From the NCBI RefSeq assembly GCF_018687455.1, contig NZ_CP061291.1:1364001-1428000 (forward strand): 64,000 bases of DNA, in the 5' to 3' direction. The notes beneath the pieces were generated by a model, which saw nothing but the letters and a program-made list of their open reading frames with translations, was not told the origin of the DNA and ran no database searches. Below are positions 1 to 8,233 of this stretch, piece by piece (the stretch's first letter is position 1; each line of letters starts with the position of its first letter). The translations under genes and the position numbers were made by a program. The DNA is from Polynucleobacter sp. TSB-Sco08W16 (GTDB lineage: Bacteria > Pseudomonadota > Gammaproteobacteria > Burkholderiales > Burkholderiaceae).

Positions 1-1653
1 CTCTTTCAGAGTAAGCCTTTGGTCATCATTTACATAAGGCACGTCCCAAATGCTGCACTTGAGGAAAAAGACTCGATCATGCAGGATATGGTTATGTTTG
101 AGGTTATGTAAAAAAGAGACTGGAAGGTAGTCCACATGGGCAGTGAGGAAAATAGCAGTACCCTCAACACGATGTGGCGGATTCTGTAATAAGCTGGTGA
201 TAAAAGTATCGAGTCGAATCCCCTCGTCGAGCACGCGTTTGCGAACAATTTGACGGCCCTGGTACCAAGTCATCATTAACAAGAAGCAGATCGAAGCAAT
301 TGCTACTGGGAACCAACCACCCTCAAGCAACTTGACAAGATTAGCAGTGAAGAAGCCAACATCAATGATCAAGAAGCAGCTGATAATGATGGCTACCAAA
401 ATGGAATTCCATTTCCATAAGGCCTTCATCACTACCGCAGCCAACAAAGTGGTCAGGAGCATTGTGGTTGATACTGCGACACCATAGGCATTCGCCAAGT
501 TTTCTGACTTCTTGAAAGCCAAAACAATACCAATCACAACAAAACAAAGTACCCAATTAATAAAGGGAACATAAATCTGCCCTTTTTCTTTATCTGAAGT
601 GAATGCGATCTTCATGCGCGGCAAAAAGCCAAGCAAAATAGCTTCACTTGTCATCGAATAAGCCCCAGAGATACAGGCCTGAGAGGCAATGACTGTAGCC
701 AGGGTTGCCAATACAACTAATGCAAAAGTATAGGATTCTGGAACCATCATAAAAAATGGGTTTGCAACTGTCTCCGGGTGAGCTAAGAGCATTGCTCCTT
801 GACCAAAGTAATTAATCAGCAAACAAGGCATCACCAATAAGAACCAGCCGTACTTGATTGGGCGAATGCCAAAGTGCCCCATATCAGCATACAAAGCCTC
901 AGCGCCGGTAAGAACCAAAAAGATCGATCCGGTGACTGCAAAAGCAATCCCTGCATCCTGCGTCATGAATTTAAATGCATGAATCGGATTTAAAGCAGCA
1001 ATAATTTGCGGTGCATCCTGAATTTGATTAAAGCCCATCAAAGCCAGGGAAGCAAACCAAACCAACATGACGGGACCAAATAGCGCACCTACTACTGAAG
1101 TCCCTTTTTTCTCGAATAAAAATAGGCACAACAAAATCCCAATCGTGATGGGAAGTACGTAGGGGATAAAACTATCAGAGACCACTGTGGTGCCCTCAAT
1201 GGCAGAGAGAACAGAAATAGCAGGCGTAATGACGGCATCGCCATAAAAAAGACAGGCGCCTAAAACACCAACGATCATGATCACAATGGATCGCTTGGAG
1301 TTAGTCTTAGCAGTTCGCAAAGCCAGCGCCATGAGAGACAGAATGCCACCCTCGCCATGGTTATTTGCCCGCATCACAAACAATAAATACTTAAGCGATA
1401 CCACCAAAATAAATGACCAAAAAATCATAGAGATGACACCAAAGATGGAGTCGGGTGTCATCGGAATGCCGTTTTGAGGATCAAAGCAAACCTTTAAAGC
1501 ATAGAGCGGACTAGTGCCAATATCGCCGAACACAATACCAATTGCGCCAAGTGCCAATGTCGCCAAGCCACCTTTCTGATGATGATCTGAACCTTGTATA
1601 TCAACAGGGCGTAATATTTCTGATTGTGAAAATTCAGGATTGCTAACTGACAT
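1..1653 (-). CDS. kup: Kup family low-affinity potassium transporter, 3' end beyond the window
   Basis: Inner-membrane K+/H+ symporter. The first 551 residues are present and the frame runs off the left edge, so roughly the last 70-80 residues of a usual 620-630 residue Kup protein are missing. The N-terminal region has the Kup signature GALGIVFGDIGTSPLYA-like stretch (here LGAIGIVFGDIGTSPLYALK, near residues 35-54), followed by many hydrophobic segments and the start of the cytoplasmic domain. The ATG at 1653 has an AAGGA ribosome site six bases upstream. It is a monocistronic gene running away from tRNA-fMet; its leader holds two perfect inverted repeats (1682-1704 and 1712-1756). Family assignment is secure; the end of the protein cannot be judged. 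Confidence 0.95.
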   Translation of the reverse strand, partial: MSVSNPEFSQSEILRPVDIQGSDHHQKGGLATLALGAIGIVFGDIGTSPLYALKVCFDPQNGIPMTPDSIFGVISMIFWSFILVVSLKYLLFVMRANNHGEGGILSLMALALRTAKTNSKRSIVIMIVGVLGACLFYGDAVITPAISVLSAIEGTTVVSDSFIPYVLPITIGILLCLFLFEKKGTSVVGALFGPVMLVWFASLALMGFNQIQDAPQIIAALNPIHAFKFMTQDAGIAFAVTGSIFLVLTGAEALYADMGHFGIRPIKYGWFLLVMPCLLINYFGQGAMLLAHPETVANPFFMMVPESYTFALVVLATLATVIASQACISGAYSMTSEAILLGFLPRMKIAFTSDKEKGQIYVPFINWVLCFVVIGIVLAFKKSENLANAYGVAVSTTMLLTTLLAAVVMKALWKWNSILVAIIISCFLIIDVGFFTANLVKLLEGGWFPVAIASICFLLMMTWYQGRQIVRKRVLDEGIRLDTFITSLLQNPPHRVEGTAIFLTAHVDYLPVSFLHNLKHNHILHDRVFFLKCSIWDVPYVNDDQRLTLKE

Positions 1654-1681
1654 GAATGATCCTTGTGTGGGCTAAATATTC

Positions 1682-1704
1682 AACATATTGCGTGGCAATA
1701 TGTT
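1682..1704. repeat. Perfect inverted repeat in the kup leader
   Basis: Ten-base arms AACATATTGC / GCAATATGTT flank a 3-base centre, 29-51 bases upstream of the kup ATG. It may be an RNA hairpin in the kup leader or an operator for a dimeric regulator. There is no T run after it on the kup strand, so it is not a standard terminator. Confidence 0.7.
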
Positions 1705-1711
1705 ACTCCTT

Positions 1712-1756
1712 ATAAGCGGCTATTAAATTTGGAATTTCTACTTAAAAACCGCTTAT
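1712..1756. repeat. Second inverted repeat upstream of kup
   Basis: Eight-base arms ATAAGCGG (1712-1719) and CCGCTTAT (1749-1756) are separated by 29 A/T-rich bases. Together with the repeat at 1682-1704 it gives the kup upstream region two nested or successive stem possibilities. Function unknown. Confidence 0.5.
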
Positions 1757-1780
1757 TTATGCGTCTTTTGCAGGAATACC

Positions 1781-1810
1781 TCGACAGAGAGGGTCAAAAA
1801 ATGGTAGAAT
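1781..1810 (+). promoter_or_regulatory. Sigma-70 promoter of tRNA-fMet
   Basis: TCGACA (1781-1786) and TAGAAT (1805-1810) each differ from consensus by one base and are 18 bases apart. This puts the transcription start near 1817, just ahead of the tRNA at 1823. Confidence 0.75.
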
Positions 1811-1822
1811 TTCAGCTTCAGA

Positions 1823-1899
<77 letters not shown>

Positions 1900-1912
1900 G
1901 TAATTCAGTACT

Positions 1913-1938
1913 AAGCCCTTAATTTTTAAGGGCTTTTT
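1913..1938 (+). terminator. Rho-independent terminator of tRNA-fMet
   Basis: Perfect 10-bp stem AAGCCCTTAA / TTAAGGGCTT with a TTT loop, followed by TTTTT. The T run is on the plus strand only, so it serves the tRNA rather than the convergent dehydrogenase gene. Confidence 0.9.
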
Positions 1939-1952
1939 GCTTTTTTGGCTAT

Positions 1953-3740
1953 TTAGAACTGCTCTACTTCTAAAGCATTAGTCGAGTGGCCACCTTCAAC
2001 TATAGAAGTTGCCAAGGCTCCAGCTTGAGGTAATAGGTTTTCTGCAAAGAAACGAGCCGTCGCTATCTTGGTGTTATAGAAAACGGGATCACTGTCACGC
2101 AGACGCTCTGCAGCTAATAAGGCACGTGCCATTTGCCATGCCCCCAGAACCAGGCCAGATAAACGCAGATAAGCAAAGCTACCGGCATAGACGGCTTTGG
2201 TATCGCTCTTCGCATTTGCCAAGATATAGGCTACAGCCGCTTCAAATGCAGCACGTCCTGCGGTCAATTGCTTGAGAACCGCCATTGCATCTGGAGTACC
2301 GCTAGCTGCCAGTGCTTTTTCAGTTTCAGCAATTCTTTGTGAAAGTGCTTTTGCAGTTGCCCCGCCATCCCGAACTGTTTTTCTGCCAACCAAATCATTC
2401 GCCTGGATCGCAGTGGTGCCTTCATAGATTGTCAAAATACGGGCATCACGATAATGCTGTGCGGCACCCGTCTCTTCAATGAACCCCATACCGCCATGAA
2501 CTTGTACACCCAGGCTTGCAACTTCAATCGACATCTCGGTTGAGAAACCCTTTACGATCGGCACCAAGAATTCATATATGGATTGATTGGATTTACGAAC
2601 GTCCTCATCTGGCGCAGCGTGTTGCGCATCATATGCAGCAGCAGCGTAATACGCTAAGGCACGAGAAGCCTCTACATAAGCGCGCATCGTCATCAACATG
2701 CGTTTAACATCCGGCTGATGGATGATTGCGACAGGGCCGTCAGACCCCGCTAAATCACGACTTTGTACGCGATCCTTCGCGTATTGCACTGCCTTTTGAT
2801 AAGCTCGCTCTGCAACGGCAATGCCTTGCATGCCTACCGCAAAACGAGCAGCATTCATCATGACGAACATGTATTCGAGGCCACGATTTTCTTCGCCAAC
2901 TAAATAGCCAATTGCGCCACCATGATCACCAAACTGCAGTACAGCTGTTGGGCTCGCCTTGATGCCAAGCTTATGCTCAATCGAGACGCAATGAACATCA
3001 TTACGCTCACCCAAAGAACCATCAGCGTTCACTAAAAACTTAGGTACGACAAATAGAGAAATTCCTTTAACGCCCTCAGGTGCATCTGGGGTTCTGGCTA
3101 ACACTAAATGAATAATATTCTTAGCCATATCGTGCTCACCATAGGTGATATAGATCTTGGTGCCAAATATCTTATAAGTGCCGTTGCCCTCAGGCACCGC
3201 TTTAGAACGCACCATCGATAAATCAGAACCCGCTTGCGGTTCCGTTAAGCACATGGACCCCGTCCACTCACCAGCGATCATGCTTGGCACAAATTGCTCT
3301 TGTAACTCTGGGCTTGCAGCAGTCAACAAGGCTTCAATTGCGCCGTCAGTCAACATCGGGCATAAAGCAAAGGACAGGCTAGCGGAATGGACCATCTCAA
3401 AACAGGCAGTCGCAATGAGTTTTGGAAGGCCTTGGCCACCAAACTCCGCAGGATGAATAACGCCTTGCCATCCAGCAGAACCAAATTGCTCAAATGCCTC
3501 TTTAAAACCAGGAGTTGTTGTGACAACACCATCTTTTAGTGAACTAGGCTTTTGATCTCCAATCCAGTTCAGCGGCGCGACCACGTCTTGATTGAACTTG
3601 GCGGATTCTTCCAAGATAGCTGGCGCTAAATCAACATCAGCACCTGCCTCTGCATAGGAAGGGTAAGCCACTACTTCAGATAGTCCCGCTAATTCATTCA
3701 TTACGAACAACATATCTTTAACGGGGGCTACGTATGGCAT
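1953..3740 (-). CDS. Acyl-CoA dehydrogenase, long (DmdC-like) form
   Basis: FAD enzyme that makes the alpha,beta double bond in an acyl-CoA and passes electrons to ETF. At 595 residues it belongs to the long subgroup with extra N- and C-terminal domains (the subgroup containing 3-methylmercaptopropionyl-CoA dehydrogenase), not the 380-residue short form. The FAD/substrate motif TEPQAGSDLS is near residues 166-175. The catalytic base is expected at Glu440 in YEGTTAIQ. The C-terminal domain continues to residue 595. Directly upstream lie etfA and etfB on the same strand (39-base gap to etfA), giving the electron acceptor. The acyl substrate is not readable from sequence; a straight-chain or methylthio-acyl CoA is possible. 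Confidence 0.92.
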   Translation of the reverse strand: MPYVAPVKDMLFVMNELAGLSEVVAYPSYAEAGADVDLAPAILEESAKFNQDVVAPLNWIGDQKPSSLKDGVVTTTPGFKEAFEQFGSAGWQGVIHPAEFGGQGLPKLIATACFEMVHSASLSFALCPMLTDGAIEALLTAASPELQEQFVPSMIAGEWTGSMCLTEPQAGSDLSMVRSKAVPEGNGTYKIFGTKIYITYGEHDMAKNIIHLVLARTPDAPEGVKGISLFVVPKFLVNADGSLGERNDVHCVSIEHKLGIKASPTAVLQFGDHGGAIGYLVGEENRGLEYMFVMMNAARFAVGMQGIAVAERAYQKAVQYAKDRVQSRDLAGSDGPVAIIHQPDVKRMLMTMRAYVEASRALAYYAAAAYDAQHAAPDEDVRKSNQSIYEFLVPIVKGFSTEMSIEVASLGVQVHGGMGFIEETGAAQHYRDARILTIYEGTTAIQANDLVGRKTVRDGGATAKALSQRIAETEKALAASGTPDAMAVLKQLTAGRAAFEAAVAYILANAKSDTKAVYAGSFAYLRLSGLVLGAWQMARALLAAERLRDSDPVFYNTKIATARFFAENLLPQAGALATSIVEGGHSTNALEVEQF

Positions 3741-3779
3741 TACTACTCCTATGATTTGAGATCAATCAGCAATTGAAAA

Positions 3780-4715
3780 TTACGAGAGGGCATTCGTTAG
3801 CTCAGGCACAGCAGTGAAAAGATCGGCAACTAAACCATAATCAGCTACACCAAAAATAGGAGCCTCTGGGTCTTTATTGATTGCTACGATGACCTTGGAA
3901 TCCTTCATGCCAGCTAGGTGCTGGATCGCACCAGAGATGCCAACAGCCACATACAGTTGTGGGGCAACAATCTTGCCTGTTTGACCAACCTGATAATCAT
4001 TAGGCACATAACCAGCATCGACCGCAGCACGTGAAGCACCTAAGGCTGCACCAAGTTTGTCAGCCAACGGAACAACCAGCTCTTGATACTTCTCACCCGA
4101 ACCTAAACCACGTCCGCCCGAGACAATAATTTTGGCTGCAGTCAGCTCAGGGCGATCTGATTTAGTGAGTTCACGACCTACAAAAGAAGATTTACCAGCA
4201 CTTTGTGCAACGGCTGCTTTTTCAATAACCGCAGATCCGCCAGTAGCTGCGACTGGATCAAAACCGGTAGTGCGAACGGTGATGATCTTTACTGGGTCAC
4301 TAGATTGGACGGTAGCGATAGCATTACCTGCGTAGATAGGACGCTCAAAAGTATCTGGTGAGACTACTTTAGTAATGTCTGATAACTGGGCTACGTCTAA
4401 CTTTGCCGCTACTCTAGGAAGTACGTTCTTACCGCCAGCAGTTGCTGGGGCCAAGATATGGCTATAGCCGATCGCAAGCGAGAGAATCTGTGCCGTTAAA
4501 GGTTCAGCTAATTGATCCGCTAAAGCAGAATCATCTATTTGAATGACCTTACGTACACCAGCGATTTGCGCTGCAGCAGCCACAGCAGCATCTGATTCAT
4601 TGCCAGCAATTAGTACATCCACCTCAGGAGAGCACTGCAACGCAGCAGCAACGGCATTTAAGGTAGCCGCTTTTAAGGATTGATTGTCGTGTTCAGCAAT
4701 TACAAGAGCAGCCAT
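3780..4715 (-). CDS. etfA: Electron transfer flavoprotein alpha subunit
   Basis: Alpha subunit of the soluble ETF heterodimer, which carries FAD and moves electrons from acyl-CoA dehydrogenases to ETF-quinone oxidoreductase. The 311 residues match the family. The C-terminal FAD domain starts near residue 193 with VSGGRGLGSGEKY and includes VGQTGKIVAPQLYVAVGISG and the nucleotide-facing INKDPEAPIFGVADYG stretch. The ATG directly abuts the TAA of etfB, so the two subunits are translationally linked. Assignment is secure. Confidence 0.96.
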   Translation of the reverse strand: MAALVIAEHDNQSLKAATLNAVAAALQCSPEVDVLIAGNESDAAVAAAAQIAGVRKVIQIDDSALADQLAEPLTAQILSLAIGYSHILAPATAGGKNVLPRVAAKLDVAQLSDITKVVSPDTFERPIYAGNAIATVQSSDPVKIITVRTTGFDPVAATGGSAVIEKAAVAQSAGKSSFVGRELTKSDRPELTAAKIIVSGGRGLGSGEKYQELVVPLADKLGAALGASRAAVDAGYVPNDYQVGQTGKIVAPQLYVAVGISGAIQHLAGMKDSKVIVAINKDPEAPIFGVADYGLVADLFTAVPELTNALS

Positions 4716-5465
4716 TTAAATCACCTTCGCTTCATTTTTGAGTTTCTCTACAAGGGCTGCAACATCAGCAACCATGACACCGGCACTACGCTTTGGCGGC
4801 TCTTCAACTTTGAGAGTCTTTAAGCGCGGGGCAATATCGACGCCAAGCTCTTCAGGCTTAACGATGTCAATCGCTTTCTTCTTGGCTTTCATAATGTTGG
4901 GCAGGGTTACGTAACGTGGCTCATTGAGACGCAAGTCAGTAGTGATAACTGCAGGCAACGTGAGGGCAATCGTCTCTAGACCGCCATCCACTTCACGGGT
5001 CACGGTAGCTTTGCCATCGGCAATGACTACCTTGGAAGCAAAGGTAGCTTGTGGAACATCCAAAAGACTGGCTAACATCTGACCAGTTTGATTGCTATCG
5101 TCATCAATTGCTTGCTTACCAAGAATGATGATCTGAGCCTGTTCTTTCTCGGAGAGGGCCTTGAGGATTTTGGCAACGGCTAAAGGCTGTAACTCAGCGT
5201 CAGTCTCAACCAAAATAGCGCGGTCCGCACCAATCGCCATTGCTGTGCGTAGAGTTTCCTGGCACTGAGTCACACCTGCGGTAACAACCACCACTTCAGT
5301 TGCTACGCCAGCCTCTTTAAGGCGTACTGCTTCTTCAACTGCGATCTCATCAAAGGGGTTCATACTCATTTTGACGTTAGCAATATCGACGCCAGAGTTA
5401 TCTGACTTCACTCGAACTTTGACGTTGTAATCAACAACACGTTTAACCGCAACTAAGATCTTCAT
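4716..5465 (-). CDS. etfB: Electron transfer flavoprotein beta subunit
   Basis: Beta subunit of ETF, which holds AMP and contacts the dehydrogenase partner. The 249 residues begin with the typical KILVAVKRVVDYNVKVRVK start. The signature MNPFDEIAVEEAVRLKE (about residues 36-52) and the AMP-site segment LGKQAIDDDSNQTGQMLA (about 115-132) are both present. It is the first gene of etfB-etfA-acyl-CoA dehydrogenase. An 86-base gap separates it from the upstream CoA ligase, so the ligase may share the transcript or this gap may carry a promoter. Confidence 0.96.
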   Translation of the reverse strand: MKILVAVKRVVDYNVKVRVKSDNSGVDIANVKMSMNPFDEIAVEEAVRLKEAGVATEVVVVTAGVTQCQETLRTAMAIGADRAILVETDAELQPLAVAKILKALSEKEQAQIIILGKQAIDDDSNQTGQMLASLLDVPQATFASKVVIADGKATVTREVDGGLETIALTLPAVITTDLRLNEPRYVTLPNIMKAKKKAIDIVKPEELGVDIAPRLKTLKVEEPPKRSAGVMVADVAALVEKLKNEAKVI

Positions 5466-5551
5466 CTGACTTTCACAATCCTCAATCTTTACAAAAACAC
5501 GATTTGTTTAAAAACTCGGGAAACCACTATTTTACCGCCCTCACCACTGAC

Positions 5552-7207
5552 CTAGACATCAATAGCGGTGGCTGAGCCTGCCTGCTTACGAAGCTCAAAT
5601 TTCTGAATTTTTCCGGTGGAGGTCTTTGGAAGCTCCCCAAAAACAATTGCCCTGGGCACCTTAAAGCCAGCCAAGTGCTGTTTGCAATGGGCGATGATGT
5701 CCTCTGGAGTGACCTGGATGCCTGACTTGATCTCCAAAAAGGCGCAAGGGGTTTCTCCCCACTTCGGATCCGGCTTCGCCACCACTGCGGCAGCAATTAC
5801 CGCTGGATGACGATAGAGCACATCCTCCACTTCAACAGAAGAAATATTTTCTCCGCCAGAAATAATGATGTCTTTGCTGCGGTCCTTCATCTTCACATAG
5901 CCGTCAGGATTCATAACCGCTAAATCGCCAGAATGAAACCAACCACCTTCAAACGCCTCTTTGGTTGCCTTTTCGTTCTTAAGATAACCCTTCATCGCAA
6001 TATTGCCCTTAAACATAATCTCACCCATGGTTTCTCCATCGGCAGGAACGGGCTGCATTGTTTCGGGGTCAAGCACAGCGATTGCTTGTTGCATGTGGTA
6101 ACGAACACCTTGACGCGCATTCAAACGAGCGCGCTCACTAATATCTACATCATTCCACTCGTCTTGCTTTACGCATACCGCTGCAGGACCATAGACCTCG
6201 GTCAAACCATAGACGTGTGTTAAATCAAATCCTAACTTTTCCATACCTTCAATAATGGAGGCAGGGGGCGCAGCTCCAGCAATCAAACCCTTCACACCTG
6301 CTGGCACTCCTTCTTTGAGTTCATCGGGAGCATTGACTAAAAGGTTATGTACGATCGGCGCCGCGCAGTAATGTGTGACGTCATGCTCTTTAATTGCTGC
6401 AAATATATGTTGTGCATCAACACGACGCAAGCAAACATTGACCCCGGCACGAGCAGCAATTGTCCATGGGAAACACCAGCCATTGCAATGAAACATTGGC
6501 AGAGTCCACAAGTACACGGGATGCTTATTGATATCCCAATCCAAAATGTTCGAAACCGCATTAATGGCAGCGCCACGATGGTGATACACCACCCCTTTAG
6601 GATTGCCGGTAGTGCCAGAGGTGTAATTCAAACAGATTGCTTGCCATTCATCTGCAGGCACTTGCCACACAAATTGTGGTTCACCCTCTGCAAGTAATTG
6701 TTCGTAAGTCAGCTTGCCTAACTTATCGCCAGGCACGTCATATTCTTTTTCTTCAACATCAATTACCAGAAACTCGCGACCAGTTTCCTGCTTGGCGATC
6801 TCAAGCGCTTTTTTCATCACTCCAGAAAACTCCGGATCCACAATGACTACTTTTGCCTCGCCATGATTGAGCATAAAAGCAATGGATTCTGGATCCAAGC
6901 GAGTATTTAAGGCATTTAGTACTGCCCCCGCCATTGGGATGCCAAAGTGCGCCTCGACCATGGGTGGCGTGTTGGGCAACATTACAGCAACCGTATCTCC
7001 AAGACCAATGCCATGCTTTTGCAAGGCGCTAGCTAGGCGACGGCAGCGCTCATACGTTTGTGACCAGGTTTGACGCAACTTGCCATGAATCACTGCAACC
7101 TTGTTTGGATAGATCTGAGCAGATCTCTCTAAAAACAATAGTGGAGTAATTGGAGTGTAGTTAGCAGAATTGCGCTCTAAACCTTGTTCATAAATATTTG
7201 CCATCAT
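5552..7207 (-). CDS. AMP-forming acyl-CoA synthetase (DmdB/medium-chain-like)
   Basis: Activates a carboxylic acid to its CoA thioester through an acyl-adenylate. The 551 residues carry the P-loop-like NYTSGTTGNPKGVVYHH (near 195-211), the GWFHSGDLAVMNPDGY motif, DRSKDIIISGGENISSVEVE and the C-terminal catalytic lysine in KTSTGKIQKFELR. The N-terminus NSANYTPITPLLFLERSA is typical of the 540-550 residue acyl-CoA synthetases that include DmdB. The next ATG is one codon in (7204) and could be the true start. With the downstream ETF and long acyl-CoA dehydrogenase it would give activation plus first oxidation of an acid; the substrate is unknown. Confidence 0.9.
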   Translation of the reverse strand: MMANIYEQGLERNSANYTPITPLLFLERSAQIYPNKVAVIHGKLRQTWSQTYERCRRLASALQKHGIGLGDTVAVMLPNTPPMVEAHFGIPMAGAVLNALNTRLDPESIAFMLNHGEAKVVIVDPEFSGVMKKALEIAKQETGREFLVIDVEEKEYDVPGDKLGKLTYEQLLAEGEPQFVWQVPADEWQAICLNYTSGTTGNPKGVVYHHRGAAINAVSNILDWDINKHPVYLWTLPMFHCNGWCFPWTIAARAGVNVCLRRVDAQHIFAAIKEHDVTHYCAAPIVHNLLVNAPDELKEGVPAGVKGLIAGAAPPASIIEGMEKLGFDLTHVYGLTEVYGPAAVCVKQDEWNDVDISERARLNARQGVRYHMQQAIAVLDPETMQPVPADGETMGEIMFKGNIAMKGYLKNEKATKEAFEGGWFHSGDLAVMNPDGYVKMKDRSKDIIISGGENISSVEVEDVLYRHPAVIAAAVVAKPDPKWGETPCAFLEIKSGIQVTPEDIIAHCKQHLAGFKVPRAIVFGELPKTSTGKIQKFELRKQAGSATAIDV

Positions 7208-7229
7208 CTACTTTCAATAACACTACTTT

Positions 7230-8150
7230 TTAAATATCAGCCAATGCTCTAACGTGAGCAACTACGCTACGCCCTAAGGCAGATAAGTTATAACCACCCT
7301 CTAAGCAACTCACAATTCGGTTATTAGCATACTGATGTGCGATTTCTTTCAGGCGCTTGGTGATCCATACATAATCATCCTCGACTAAACCCATTTGACC
7401 CAAGTCATCTTCGCGATGAGCATCGAAGCCAGCTGAAATAATGATCAGTTGCGGTTCAAAATTGCGCAAAGCTGGTAACCACTTTTCTTCAACAATCGAT
7501 CGCACAACATCACCGCGAGTTGCCGCTGGCAAGGGCACGTTGACCATATTATTGGCGTGATCGAGTCCGCTATAAGGATAAAAAGGGTGCTGGAAAAAAC
7601 TGCACATCATGACATTAGGGTCATTGAAAAATGCTGCTTCAGTGCCGTTGCCATGGTGCACATCAAAATCAATAATTGCTACACGCTCAATGCCATATTC
7701 TTCCATTGCATACCGGGCAGCGATGGCAACGTTGTCAAATAAACAAAAGCCCATTGAACGGGTTGGCTCAGCATGATGGCCTGGAGGTCTTACTGCGCAA
7801 AAGACGTTCTCAACCTCACCTTTCATGACTGCATCAACGCCAGCAATTGCAGCACCAGCTGCGCGTAATGCAGCTTGCCAAGTGTGTGGATTCATAATCG
7901 TATCGCCATCCAACATGGAATAACCACTTTGGGGGGCCTGCTCTTTGACAAAAGCAATATGGTCAGGGCTATGGACTAACTCGAGCTGATCTTCACTGGC
8001 TAAGGGCGCATCCAGGTGCTGAACAAAGCGATCTACCCCACTACGAATCATCTGGTCATTGATTGCCTGAATCCGCTCAGGGCATTCTGGATGATGACTT
8101 CCCATCTCATGTTTCAGAAAATCGGGATGAGTTATGTATCCTGTTGTCAT
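7230..8150 (-). CDS. Histone deacetylase-family hydrolase (acetoin-utilization type)
   Basis: Zn-dependent amidohydrolase of the HDAC/AcuC/acetylpolyamine fold, acting on acetylated lysines or small acetyl-amines. The metal and catalytic motifs are visible: PPGHHAEPTRSMGFCLFDN (catalytic HH near residue 125) and the metal-binding IIDFDVHHGNGTE, plus the aspartate of SAGFDAHREDDLG and the EGGYN near the C-terminus. The 306 residues fit the bacterial family. It lies 22 bases upstream of the acyl-CoA synthetase, so it is probably the first gene of that run. The substrate cannot be decided. Confidence 0.9.
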   Translation of the reverse strand: MTTGYITHPDFLKHEMGSHHPECPERIQAINDQMIRSGVDRFVQHLDAPLASEDQLELVHSPDHIAFVKEQAPQSGYSMLDGDTIMNPHTWQAALRAAGAAIAGVDAVMKGEVENVFCAVRPPGHHAEPTRSMGFCLFDNVAIAARYAMEEYGIERVAIIDFDVHHGNGTEAAFFNDPNVMMCSFFQHPFYPYSGLDHANNMVNVPLPAATRGDVVRSIVEEKWLPALRNFEPQLIIISAGFDAHREDDLGQMGLVEDDYVWITKRLKEIAHQYANNRIVSCLEGGYNLSALGRSVVAHVRALADI

Positions 8151-8233
8151 TAGTTGTAATCCTCAATAGCAAAACTGTCGTTTTTATAATCTAATTAATT
8201 GTGCTTAATTCTCTACAACTTATATCCTTGCGT

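Noticed and set aside
3752..3764. TGATttgagATCA palindrome before the acyl-CoA dehydrogenase gene, considered as an FNR site
   Set aside because: The half-sites are five bases apart instead of four and the first T is missing, so it fails the FNR spacing.
5527..5796. 89-codon frame overlapping the acyl-CoA synthetase in another frame
   Set aside because: The synthetase frame carries complete family motifs over the same bases; this frame is Arg/Pro/Ser rubbish typical of a shadow.
6347..6697. 116-codon antisense frame within the acyl-CoA synthetase
   Set aside because: Antisense to a well-conserved domain, no ribosome site and no recognisable protein.
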